DNA of 34,944 nt from JAIOSM01 sp023143455 (lineage in GTDB: Bacteria > Desulfobacterota > Desulfobacteria > Desulfobacterales > Desulfobacteraceae), in assembly GCA_030632885.1 (NCBI GenBank), contig DAOVTW010000033.1, positions 1 to 34,944 on the forward strand, given 5' to 3'. A program made the position numbers and the translations under genes. Below the pieces are notes generated by a model that had not been told where the DNA came from, ran no database searches, and saw only the letters and a program-made list of their open reading frames with translations. Below, piece by piece: positions 16,803 to 24,364 of the stretch; positions within the stretch are counted from its first letter, which is position 1, and each line of letters begins with the position of its first letter.

Positions 16803-17621
16803 ATCATTCTCCATGCCTGAGTTTATTTTAGGAAAAACTATTTTAACTTTGGGAGCATATTTTTTAATCTCAGACACAAAACCTGACATATCCTGAAAAG
16901 GCAATATCGGGGTTTTACCTGTTTTTGGTATTGAACGGGAGAAATCATCAAAATGGAAAGGCACAACAATCTTTGGCTGCACAAGATCAATCAGGGAACT
17001 TGTATATCCAGTCTTTCTTTTCCAACCCGGCACACACATAAATAGAACATCACAAGTATGCCCATCTAATTGGGACTCAATAAAATTAGCGCTCCCTAAA
17101 TGCATAAAAATTGTATCATCTATTTTGATCTTTGGAATAAAGACATCGCCATGGCAATATCCGCACCCTTTCATAGGCAATTTTTCGTTTGGATCAATCT
17201 CACCTGGAAATGGAACACGCCCCAGTATAACTTTGCCATGAACTGAAGGAATCATAGTAACAGAAATATTATCACTCAACTCAAGTAATTCATTGCCATT
17301 ACATACAGAAACGCGATCTTTAAGTCCATGCATATTGAAAAGCGAATCCAGACTCTTACTCCCTAGTATTTTGCAATCAGAATGTTGAGCAAGATAAGGA
17401 ACATCCAATGCATGATCAAGATGAGTATGCCCGACAATAACACTTAAAAATTTTGATGGAAGATTATCAAGATATCTATCAATCACGGAAGTGTCAGCTA
17501 CAACTTTTTGAAATAAAACCTGAAATTTACCTAACCGTGATAAGTAAGGATCAATAAGAATAACTCCCTGATCAGTTACAAATTCAATTCCTGCTGCGCC
17601 TGTCCAACGAACTTTGATCAT
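16794..17621 (-). CDS. Metallo-beta-lactamase-fold hydrolase (UlaG/lactonase-like)
   Basis: The protein has 275 residues. Metal-binding residues are GHTHLDH (HXHXDH, about residues 62-68), IPSVHG, and VVPFHFDDF near residue 229, with an extra MHLGSANF. Unlike most MBL proteins it has a cysteine/histidine patch KGCGYCHGD around residue 150. The fold is MBL-like and hydrolyses phosphoester, lactone or similar bonds, but substrate is not clear. ATG 17621 has an AAGGGTG ribosome site. Upstream lies a roughly 400-bp gap. Convergent overlap with ogt suggests tight packing rather than function. Confidence 0.78.
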   Translation of the reverse strand: MIKVRWTGAAGIEFVTDQGVILIDPYLSRLGKFQVLFQKVVADTSVIDRYLDNLPSKFLSVIVGHTHLDHALDVPYLAQHSDCKILGSKSLDSLFNMHGLKDRVSVCNGNELLELSDNISVTMIPSVHGKVILGRVPFPGEIDPNEKLPMKGCGYCHGDVFIPKIKIDDTIFMHLGSANFIESQLDGHTCDVLFMCVPGWKRKTGYTSSLIDLVQPKIVVPFHFDDFSRSIPKTGKTPILPFQDMSGFVSEIKKYAPKVKIVFPKINSGMENDLF

Positions 17622-18029
17622 TTTTGTTCACCCTTTAATAGCCATTATAATTTCAACAAATCAATATTATATTTCGCTAACACATTGGTATGCAAAAGGT
17701 CAAGGGAGTTTCTTTACACTGAATATTTGCCAAGGTATCTCTTATGAAAGTGATCCTCTATTTTTGTTGATATTTTGTGAGGTGGGGTTGTCAATGGGAA
17801 AATTGATAACCATAGTGGATCAATTTGGGATACTATTTAAATTGTAAATTTTTCGGAATTCATGCAAGTATGTGTAAGTCTCACTGTGTTGAAAATTTAA
17901 AAAATGATTACTCAATCTGATATACAAAAAAATAATTGATTTCTTTGCTTCTACTCGTAATATTGATAGTGTCCTTTTTTGTCGTAGTCTTTTTTAGATA
18001 AAATACAAAACATTAATAAGGATTTGCCC
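17622..18029 (+). other. Intergenic stretch, no supported gene
   Basis: A 77-codon frame (17614-17847) overlaps the start of the minus-strand hydrolase gene, has no ribosome site, and its translation is not recognisable. I found no tRNA, hairpin terminator or riboswitch. The segment probably holds promoters for the hydrolase (minus) and the small gene at 18030 (plus). Confidence 0.3.
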
Positions 18030-18173
18030 ATGTTTAAACCAAACTATTCATTTGAAAAGCGCCAAAAAGAATTGGCAAAGCAAAAGAAAAAAGAAGAAAA
18101 AAAGCAACGCAAGTTGGAGAAAAAAAAGAAGGCTGTCGAGGAAAATGAGGACACATATCCTTCTGAAGAGTAA
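18030..18173 (+). CDS. Small lysine-rich protein (47 aa)
   Basis: The gene runs from ATG 18030 to TAA 18171-18173 with a good AAGGA site 7 bp upstream. The protein begins MFKPNYSFEKRQKELAKQKK and is almost half Lys/Arg/Glu with an acidic tail NEDTYPSEE. I recognise this as a small, widely found uncharacterised family with the N-terminal 'FKPxYSFEKRQKE' pattern. It is likely a cytosolic nucleic-acid or ribosome-associated protein by charge, but the function is unknown. It lies just upstream of darP and is separated from it by a promoter. Confidence 0.6.
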   Translation: MFKPNYSFEKRQKELAKQKKKEEKKQRKLEKKKKAVEENEDTYPSEE

Positions 18174-18183
18174 ACTGTTTCCC

Positions 18184-18213
18184 TTGACAAAAATATAGGT
18201 TATGGCGTATAAA
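18184..18213 (+). promoter_or_regulatory. Promoter of the darP homologue
   Basis: TTGACA (18184-18189) and TATAAA (18208-18213) are 18 bp apart, 38 bp before the darP start. It is a near-consensus sigma70 promoter and implies darP has its own transcription start. Confidence 0.6.
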
Positions 18214-18250
18214 ATTTCAATTTCGGTCTGATAATTCAGGCGTCTATTAG

Positions 18251-18760
18251 ATGCTGATAGGAACTATGGAAGACGAGATTCAATATAAAAGTAAGACAAA
18301 GAAAAAAAAAGAGGCTGAAGAACTTCAAAGGCTTGCATTAGAACTCAACAAATTGTCTGTCCCACAATTGCAGCGCATTGAGATTCCAGAAAATCTGAGG
18401 ACCGCCCTTATAGAGGGCAAATCCATTACATCGAATGTTGCAGGCCGACGGCATCGGCAATTCATTGGTGCCTTGATGCGGGATGTGAATCCAGAGTCCA
18501 TCCGTCTGGCGTTAATACAAGCTGAAGGCGAGATCCCTGTTGAATTCGAAGCTGCGAAAGAGACCCGGATTTGGATAGACAGACTGTTGACCGGTGATCT
18601 GGCTGAGATGGAAAACTTGCTTTGTGAATTTCCGGGGATTGATCGTCAAAGGCTGAGGCAATTGGTAAGAAATATCAAAAAAGAAAAACCAGGGGCTAAG
18701 ACTTTTAAATCCAGAAAAGCCCTTGAACAGGTCATCATAGCGGAAATGAACTTAAAATAA
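18251..18760 (+). CDS. darP: DarP (YjgA, DUF615) ribosome-associated protein
   Basis: The protein has 169 residues from ATG 18251; an in-frame ATG at 18266 (MEDEIQYK) is equally plausible, as neither has a strong ribosome site. The family pattern is plain: SKTKKKKEAEELQRLALELNKL, then LPVPQLxRI-type IEIPENLRTAL, and RRHRQFIGALMRDV near residue 75. YjgA/DarP binds late 50S ribosomal precursors in proteobacteria and is not essential. GC content is visibly higher than in surrounding genes (many GCC, CGG and CTG codons), so recent transfer or different selection is possible. Confidence 0.85.
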   Translation: MLIGTMEDEIQYKSKTKKKKEAEELQRLALELNKLSVPQLQRIEIPENLRTALIEGKSITSNVAGRRHRQFIGALMRDVNPESIRLALIQAEGEIPVEFEAAKETRIWIDRLLTGDLAEMENLLCEFPGIDRQRLRQLVRNIKKEKPGAKTFKSRKALEQVIIAEMNLK

Positions 18761-18901
18761 GCCATTCATAAAAAGTTAGGAATATTTCTATGCTAAATTT
18801 TCTTATGGCAAATATCCAGCTTTTAAAACCACCTATTGTAATAGTTATAACAGTTTAAAAATAATAGTATTCTGTTTTTTATTGACTCCTGAAAAAATAT
18901 C

Positions 18902-18932
18902 TGTTAACCATACCATTTTAAATAAGTTAACG
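18902..18932 (+). promoter_or_regulatory. Candidate BirA operator
   Basis: An inverted pair TGTTAACC (18902-18909) and AGTTAACG (18925-18932) is separated by 15 bp, ending 8 bp before the birA start. BirA boxes have the form TGTTAACC-N(14-16)-GGTTAACA, and only two bases of the right half differ. A -35-like TTGACT is at 18882-18887, so binding would block transcription of birA-bioYMN when biotin is plentiful. BirA here has the needed N-terminal HTH. Confidence 0.6.
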
Positions 18933-18940
18933 AGATATTT

Positions 18941-19888
18941 ATGAGAAAAAAAGTATTACAAGCATTGTTCAAATCTTCAGAAGACATAGTTTCAGGTGTG
19001 TCTTTAAGTGAAGAGCTCGGGATTTCAAGGGTTGCAGTGTGGAAACACATAAAATCTTTAAAAGCAAATGGGATTGAAATTAATTCCACATCAAAGGGAT
19101 ACTCTCTGCCAAACAAGGATGATCTGCTTTTCCCTTTTTGTTTTGAAAAATACCAGGAGAAAATCCATTTTTTCCCCTCAGTTTCTACAACAATGAATAC
19201 TGCAAAAAAAATGGCAAGGACAGGCATAAATGATTTTTCTGTAGTAGTTGCCCAGAATCAAACTGAGGGTCGGGGCAGACTTAATAGAAAATGGATTTCC
19301 TCTGAAGGTGGATTATGGTTTACACTGATTCTAAAACCTGAGCTACCACCACCCCTTGCTTATATATTAAATTTTGCAGCATCTTTATCCCTTGCAAGAT
19401 GTCTTAACGCTCTTTTTAAAATAGATGCAAAAGTCAAATGGCCCAATGACCTTCTGATTAAAAATGAAAAACTTGCAGGTCTTTTATCTGAAATGGAAAC
19501 TGAAGGCGATATGCTTAAATTTGTAAATATCGGCATTGGATTAAATGTAAATAATAATCCTAAAAAAGATATTCCAGATTCTATATCCATAAAAAATATT
19601 ACTGGGAAACATGTTTCAGGAAGGAAAATATTAATCAAATTTTTAGGTATTTTTGAAGAGCTTTACCATAAAATTAATAATCAAACTATCAGCCACCAGG
19701 ATATTATTTTAATGTGGAAAGAAAATACTTCAACAATTGGAAATTACGTAAGAATTGAAACTTTTGGCAAAAAATTTGAAGGGCTTGCAATAGATGTTGA
19801 TTCAACAGGCGCCCTTCTTCTTAATACTGATGATGGACAACCAAAAAAAATTATCTATGGAGATTGTTTTTACAAGGAGAACAATTAA
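18941..19888 (+). CDS. birA: Biotin operon repressor / biotin-[acetyl-CoA-carboxylase] ligase
   Basis: The protein has 315 residues. The N-terminal winged HTH is residues about 3-60 (LSEELGISRVAVWKHIKSL), so it is the regulatory group-II type. The catalytic domain has QTEGRGRLNRKW (biotin-adenylate-binding GRGRXXRXW, about 110-119), KWPNDLL and KLAGLLSEM, and there is a C-terminal SH3-like domain (LAIDVDSTGALLL). It activates biotin with ATP and attaches it to carboxyl carrier proteins, and represses biotin genes as a dimer. bioY starts 2 bp after its stop and a BirA-box-like palindrome precedes it, supporting autoregulation. Confidence 0.95.
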   Translation: MRKKVLQALFKSSEDIVSGVSLSEELGISRVAVWKHIKSLKANGIEINSTSKGYSLPNKDDLLFPFCFEKYQEKIHFFPSVSTTMNTAKKMARTGINDFSVVVAQNQTEGRGRLNRKWISSEGGLWFTLILKPELPPPLAYILNFAASLSLARCLNALFKIDAKVKWPNDLLIKNEKLAGLLSEMETEGDMLKFVNIGIGLNVNNNPKKDIPDSISIKNITGKHVSGRKILIKFLGIFEELYHKINNQTISHQDIILMWKENTSTIGNYVRIETFGKKFEGLAIDVDSTGALLLNTDDGQPKKIIYGDCFYKENN

Positions 19889-19890
19889 TT

Positions 19891-20436
19891 ATGAAAACCT
19901 CACAACAACTAAAACATATAACCTACTCTTCTTTATTTGTTGCTTTAATAGCAGCAGGTGCTTTTCTTGCAATTCCAATAGGACCTGTTCCAATAGTTCT
20001 GCAAAACATGTTTGTTTTATTAGCTGGTATTATATTGGGACCAAGATGGGGACTTGCCTGTGTTGGAATTTATCTTTTAATCGGCGCTTGTGGCTTACCG
20101 GTTTTTGCAAATGGCAAAGCAGGAATAGGCACAATCTTTGGACCCACTGGTGGATACCTGCTTGGTTACTTACCTGCTGTTTTTGTTACAGGGCTTATTT
20201 CTAAAAAAGGAAATAATAAAATGATTGCAGACATTTTTGCCATGGTTGCAGGCTCAATCATAGTGTATGCAGCAGGTGTTCCATGGTTAAAAATTGTAAC
20301 TGGCATGGCATGGAGCAAATCTTTTGCCTTGGGAATGTATCCATTTATTATTGGAGACATCATAAAAATAATTGCAGCAACTTTTATCGCAAAAGCAATA
20401 AGACCATATATTAAGATTCAGAAAGTAAAAATGTGA
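19891..20436 (+). CDS. bioY: Biotin ECF transporter S component BioY
   Basis: From ATG 19891 the protein is 181 residues; AAGGAGA lies 10 bp upstream, whereas the longer in-frame start at 19864 falls inside birA. Six hydrophobic segments and the BioY signatures PIGPVPIVLQNMFVLLAG (about residue 31), GACGLPVFANGKAGIGTIFGPTGGYLLGYL and AAGVPWL are present. BioY binds biotin in the inner membrane and works with the EcfA/EcfT-type module, encoded next. Its last codons overlap the ATPase start (ATGTGA). Confidence 0.94.
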   Translation: MKTSQQLKHITYSSLFVALIAAGAFLAIPIGPVPIVLQNMFVLLAGIILGPRWGLACVGIYLLIGACGLPVFANGKAGIGTIFGPTGGYLLGYLPAVFVTGLISKKGNNKMIADIFAMVAGSIIVYAAGVPWLKIVTGMAWSKSFALGMYPFIIGDIIKIIAATFIAKAIRPYIKIQKVKM

Positions 20437-21185
20437 AAAACCTTATACAGGTAAAAAAACTTACCCATATTTATTCTGATAATAATTATGGGATTAAAGA
20501 TATCACCTTTTCTGTTCAAAGCGGAGAGTTCATAATCCTTGCCGGAAAAAACGGTTCCGGCAAGACTACGCTTTTAAGGCATCTCAATGGCCTTCTCTCT
20601 GCAACTTCTGGTGAAATCCTGATATCTAACAACCCAATTGAAAAAAATATTGTTGAAATTAAAAAAAAGATAGGCATGGTGTTTCAGGATGCAGACTCAC
20701 AAATTGTTGGAGAAACAGTGTTTGATGAAGTTGCCTTTGGCCCTGAAAACTTAAAATGGGAAAGAAAGCTTATCAATAAAAAAGTTGAATCAACTCTAAA
20801 GCTTTTGGGTCTCACTCAATTAGCTGACAGAAATCCTGCAACACTTTCCGGAGGTGAAAAACGCAAACTTGCCATTGCAGGTGTTCTTGTCATGGAACCT
20901 GATGTAATATTATTTGATGAGCCTTTTTCAAACCTTGACTATCCTGCCGCCTCAAATCTTTTATCCTTAATTACCAAGCTCAACAAAAATGGAATTACAA
21001 TAATTATTGCAACCCATGATATTGAAAAGGTTATTGCCAAAGCAACAAGAATGATCATAATGGATGACGGACATATCAAACAGGACGGAGTCCCTGACCA
21101 ACTTATCAAAATCACTGAACAATATGGCATCAGAGAACCTTGCTCCTCAAAACTTAATTTAGGGATTATTAACTGGGCAAATTGA
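20433..21185 (+). CDS. bioM: ECF transporter ATPase (BioM)
   Basis: The protein has 250 residues. ABC ATPase motifs are in order: Walker A GKNGSGKTT (about residues 38-46), the Q-loop VFQDADSQIVGETVFDEVAFG typical of ECF ATPases, signature LSGGEKRKLAIAG, Walker B VILFDEPFSNLD, and the H-loop ATHD. It powers biotin uptake with BioN and BioY. The ATG overlaps the bioY stop by four bases, and its stop overlaps the next start. Confidence 0.92.
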   Translation: MKNLIQVKKLTHIYSDNNYGIKDITFSVQSGEFIILAGKNGSGKTTLLRHLNGLLSATSGEILISNNPIEKNIVEIKKKIGMVFQDADSQIVGETVFDEVAFGPENLKWERKLINKKVESTLKLLGLTQLADRNPATLSGGEKRKLAIAGVLVMEPDVILFDEPFSNLDYPAASNLLSLITKLNKNGITIIIATHDIEKVIAKATRMIIMDDGHIKQDGVPDQLIKITEQYGIREPCSSKLNLGIINWAN

Positions 21186-21928
21186 CACCGTTTATTTACA
21201 AACAAGGCAGTTCAATACTTCATAATCTTGATACAAGATATAAATTTGTAATAATGTGCCTTATCAGCATGGGTATTTTAAAAGCCCTGTTTCCTGCCCT
21301 TGCTATAATATCAATTGTCTTGATAGCCGCAATGCTAAGTGTTGGCATCAAACCCTTAAATAGTTTTAACCACATAAAATATTTTCTTATATTACTTATT
21401 TTTATTTTTATTTCAAGAGCACTCACAACACCTGGAGAGCCTTTGTTCTCCGTATTTGAAGTGCCTGTATCAAACTCTGGAATTAAAGATGGGGCATTGG
21501 TGTCAATAAGGTTTTTAATAATAATGCTCCTGGGGATGATTTTTTCCCATACAACAAAACCATCATCCATAAAGAGCGCAGCGGAATGGTTTTTAAAACC
21601 GATACCTTTTATTCCTGAAAAAAGAGCGTCTCTCATGATAGGACTTTCCATAAGATTTCTTCCTCTTATTATTGAGCAGGCAAAACAAGTATCTGATGCA
21701 CAAAAAGCAAGGTGTTCTGATAATCAGAAAAATCCTGTGAGGAAAATTGCAAGACTGATTCTCCCAATCTTAAAAAAAACTTTTCAAACAGCAGATAATC
21801 TTGCCCTTGCAATGGAATCAAGATGTTTTTCTGAAGACAGAACTGATCCTGAATTTAATAAATCAGGTTATGAAATAATATCACTTATTCTAACAATCCT
21901 ACTTGTCCTTATCCTTATTCTCTTTTAA
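21182..21928 (+). CDS. bioN: ECF transporter transmembrane protein (BioN/EcfT-like)
   Basis: The protein has 248 residues from a TTG start (21182) overlapping the ATPase TGA. It has several hydrophobic segments (about 20-50, 55-75, 110-125 and a C-terminal one) and the EcfT coupling helices, recognisable as AQKARCSD (about 178) and AMESRCFSED, where canonical members carry Ala-Arg-Gly-type motifs. It couples the ATPase to BioY. Both expected Ala-Arg-X motifs are present in altered form (ARC, SRC). Confidence 0.88.
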   Translation: MTPFIYKQGSSILHNLDTRYKFVIMCLISMGILKALFPALAIISIVLIAAMLSVGIKPLNSFNHIKYFLILLIFIFISRALTTPGEPLFSVFEVPVSNSGIKDGALVSIRFLIIMLLGMIFSHTTKPSSIKSAAEWFLKPIPFIPEKRASLMIGLSIRFLPLIIEQAKQVSDAQKARCSDNQKNPVRKIARLILPILKKTFQTADNLALAMESRCFSEDRTDPEFNKSGYEIISLILTILLVLILILF

Positions 21929-21973
21929 AAATCAGTAAAAAATGTATTCCTTTACCAGGCAAACACCTTTGTC

Positions 21974-22000
21974 TTGATTTCAGACAAGTTTTTGTATAAT
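21974..22000 (+). promoter_or_regulatory. Possible promoter of the tandem RHH gene
   Basis: A perfect TATAAT (21995-22000) is preceded by TTGATT (21974-21979) at a short 15-bp spacing. It lies 76 bp upstream of ATG 22077. The -10 is strong but the spacing is suboptimal. Confidence 0.4.
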
Positions 22001-22076
22001 GTGTTATTACAATTTATTTTCATTACTAATTATGCCCATATAGATGTAATAATACGCTTGGGCAAAGGAGATGATA

Positions 22077-22652
22077 ATGAGTAAATTTGGGCAAGGCTTG
22101 TTTGATACAGACCCGTTTGACTTGCGGGAAAAACAATCTGTTAGAGCAACTTTTAAGCTCACAAGAAAAGCAATCGACTCTTTAGGGCTTGTTGCTCTGC
22201 ACATGGGCATAAAACAAAAATCTCTTTTTGATCATATTATTGAGAATGCATCAACTCTGAAAGGGCTTGTCAGACAAATTAATATTCAAAAGTTTATGGA
22301 GAAAACAAGGGTCCAGAAGACTTATGTATTAAGCAGAAAGACCATAAATATTCTTAAAACCATTTCTGACACCCATAACCTTCCAAGGGATGCCCTTGTG
22401 GAATATTCTATTATGCAGCTTGAATCTGTAATCATGGCTGAAAAAGAGAATCATAAAAAAAGAAAAGCCCTTTTCAAAGAAGTTTTGGAACACTTTGATC
22501 AGGGACGAAAGCTTTTTTCAAAGTCATTAGAGCTCTTGGGGGAGAATGATCCTTTTTGTAGAAAACTTGAGAAAGCACTTCTTGCCTATAATAAAGAAAA
22601 AAATGATATTAAATCTTTCTTAAAAAAGAGCAAGCCCCTTGAAAATTTTTAA
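22077..22652 (+). CDS. Uncharacterised protein with two ribbon-helix-helix-like repeats
   Basis: From ATG 22077 (AAAGGAG seven bases upstream) the protein is 191 residues; an in-frame ATG at 22071 lacks that spacing. Residues about 22-56 (VRATFKLTRKAIDSL...KSLFDHIIE) and 79-113 (VQKTYVLSRKTINIL...RDALVEYSIM) align with each other and resemble the beta-strand plus two helices of ribbon-helix-helix DNA-binding proteins (Arc/CopG/MetJ type). The C-terminal third is basic and helical. It is an internal duplication that could act as a monomeric regulator. It lies just upstream of the ABC cluster with its own promoter. I do not recognise a named family. Confidence 0.55.
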   Translation: MSKFGQGLFDTDPFDLREKQSVRATFKLTRKAIDSLGLVALHMGIKQKSLFDHIIENASTLKGLVRQINIQKFMEKTRVQKTYVLSRKTINILKTISDTHNLPRDALVEYSIMQLESVIMAEKENHKKRKALFKEVLEHFDQGRKLFSKSLELLGENDPFCRKLEKALLAYNKEKNDIKSFLKKSKPLENF

Positions 22653-22705
22653 AAAAACCTATATTTTAGCTAAAATTATATTAAAGACTTAAGGAGGTTC
22701 CAACC

Positions 22706-23647
22706 TTGATAGAGGTTACAAATCTTACAAAAAATTATAATGGTTTTTGTGCTGTAGACAAAATTGACTTTAAAGTAGAGAAAGGAGAGATCCTTGGTTT
22801 ACTTGGCCCTAACGGTGCAGGCAAAACCACTACATTGAGAATGTTAACAGGATTTTTTGAACCAAGTAGCGGCAATATAGAGATAAAAGGTTTAAAAATC
22901 CCGGAAGATACACTTGAAATTAAAAAACTGATTGGATATCTACCGGAATCTGCTCCTCTTTATCATAATATGCTTGTGTTTGATTACCTTGTGTATGTTG
23001 CCAAAATAAAAGGGATAGAAAAAGACAAAATTGCTGGCAGGCTCAAGGAATTGAGCTCTTTATGCGGATTGTCTGAAATTATGCACAGACCTGTTGCTGA
23101 ACTTTCCAAGGGATTAAATCAACGTGTGGGGCTTGCCCACGCAATGATCTCGGATCCTGAAATTCTTATTCTAGATGAACCAACTTCAGGACTTGATCCT
23201 AATCAAATAGTTGAAATTCGAAAAATAATTAAAAACATCGGAAGGGAAAAAACCATAATTCTTTCCACACACATATTAAGCGAAGCTGAAGCTACCTGCG
23301 ACAGAATCCTTATTATCGATAAAGGAAAAATTGTTGCAGATGATACTCCTGAAAATCTCAAAAAGAGTGCTAAAAGTGAATCTCAGATTACTCTTTCACT
23401 CCATGAAGCAGATTCTAATAAAGCATTGGAGCTTCTCAAATCAATTGACAACAAACTGATAGTTGAGGTTGAAGATAGCTCTGACAAAGATACTATCTCT
23501 TTTAAAATCATAACTATTGGGCTTGATAATCCAATGAAAACAATTTATCTCAAAATCAAAGAAACTGACTGGATAATAAGTGAATTTAAAAAAGAATCCC
23601 AGTCGTTAGAAAATATTTTCCATAAGCTTACTACGGAGGATAAATAA
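22706..23647 (+). CDS. ABC transporter ATPase (GldA-like)
   Basis: The protein has 313 residues from TTG 22706, with a perfect AAGGAGG eight bases upstream. Motifs: Walker A GPNGAGKTTTLRML (about 38-46), Q-loop at YLPE, signature LSKGLNQRVGLAHAM, Walker B ILILDEPTSGLD and the H-loop STH. The long C-terminal extension (about 230-313) resembles the CcmA/GldA/NatA type. With the permease and GldG-like auxiliary protein next door it probably forms an exporter of unknown substrate. Gliding motility is a family name only; no other gld genes are visible. Confidence 0.9.
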   Translation: MIEVTNLTKNYNGFCAVDKIDFKVEKGEILGLLGPNGAGKTTTLRMLTGFFEPSSGNIEIKGLKIPEDTLEIKKLIGYLPESAPLYHNMLVFDYLVYVAKIKGIEKDKIAGRLKELSSLCGLSEIMHRPVAELSKGLNQRVGLAHAMISDPEILILDEPTSGLDPNQIVEIRKIIKNIGREKTIILSTHILSEAEATCDRILIIDKGKIVADDTPENLKKSAKSESQITLSLHEADSNKALELLKSIDNKLIVEVEDSSDKDTISFKIITIGLDNPMKTIYLKIKETDWIISEFKKESQSLENIFHKLTTEDK

Positions 23648-23650
23648 CAA

Positions 23651-24355
23651 ATGACACAAATAAAACATATAGCAATAAAAGAGTTTAAAGATTATTTTAC
23701 ATCACCTATTGCATATATTGTAATATCCATATTTTTGATTGTGACAGGCTGGTTCTTTTTTTCTACCTTTTTTATTTATGACCGCGCAAGTATGAGAGAT
23801 TTTTTCCTTTTACTCCCCACAATTTTCTCTTTTATTATACCTGCCATAACAATGAAGCTTTTATCAGAAGAAATGAATGTGGGCTCCTATGAAATTCTAC
23901 TTACAATGCCTGTATCTTTCACTGACATTGCAATTGGAAAATTTCTCGGTGCAACATTATTTATTGGGGCAATGATGGTTCCCACCCTGCTTTATCCCAT
24001 TTCAATATCTTTTATTGGGGAACTTGATTTAGGACCTATTGTAGGTGGATATATTGGAACAATCCTTTTAGGAAGTGCATACTGTGCCATTGGTCTTTTT
24101 GCTTCATCCCTTACAAGGAATCAAATAGTTGCATTTATTATTGGAGCAGCAATTTGTTTTTTATTAACAATTATGGATAGATTGCTTTTTTTCATACCAG
24201 GAGCTTTTGCACCCATAATCGAATATATAGGGGCAAACTCGCATTTTATAAATATTTCAAAAGGAGTAATTGACACAAGAGATATTATATACTTTGCAAG
24301 CGTTATATTCATATCCATCTATGGAACCTATCTTGTGATGAAAGAAAAGAATTAA
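23651..24355 (+). CDS. ABC transporter permease (GldF/ABC-2 type)
   Basis: The protein has 234 residues with six predicted membrane helices. It begins with the characteristic HIAIKEFKDYFTSPIAYIV (pattern 'kElk.yF.SpiaYi') of ABC-2/GldF permeases, then SEEMNVGSYEILLTMP, typical of this group ('E...Gt.ElLlt.Pv'). It pairs with the ATPase 3 bp upstream. Substrate unknown. Confidence 0.88.
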   Translation: MTQIKHIAIKEFKDYFTSPIAYIVISIFLIVTGWFFFSTFFIYDRASMRDFFLLLPTIFSFIIPAITMKLLSEEMNVGSYEILLTMPVSFTDIAIGKFLGATLFIGAMMVPTLLYPISISFIGELDLGPIVGGYIGTILLGSAYCAIGLFASSLTRNQIVAFIIGAAICFLLTIMDRLLFFIPGAFAPIIEYIGANSHFINISKGVIDTRDIIYFASVIFISIYGTYLVMKEKN

Positions 24356-24364
24356 GGACAAAAA

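Noticed and set aside
17614..17847. 77-codon plus-strand frame upstream of the small lysine-rich gene
   Set aside because: It overlaps the start of the minus-strand hydrolase gene, has no ribosome site and has no recognisable sequence.
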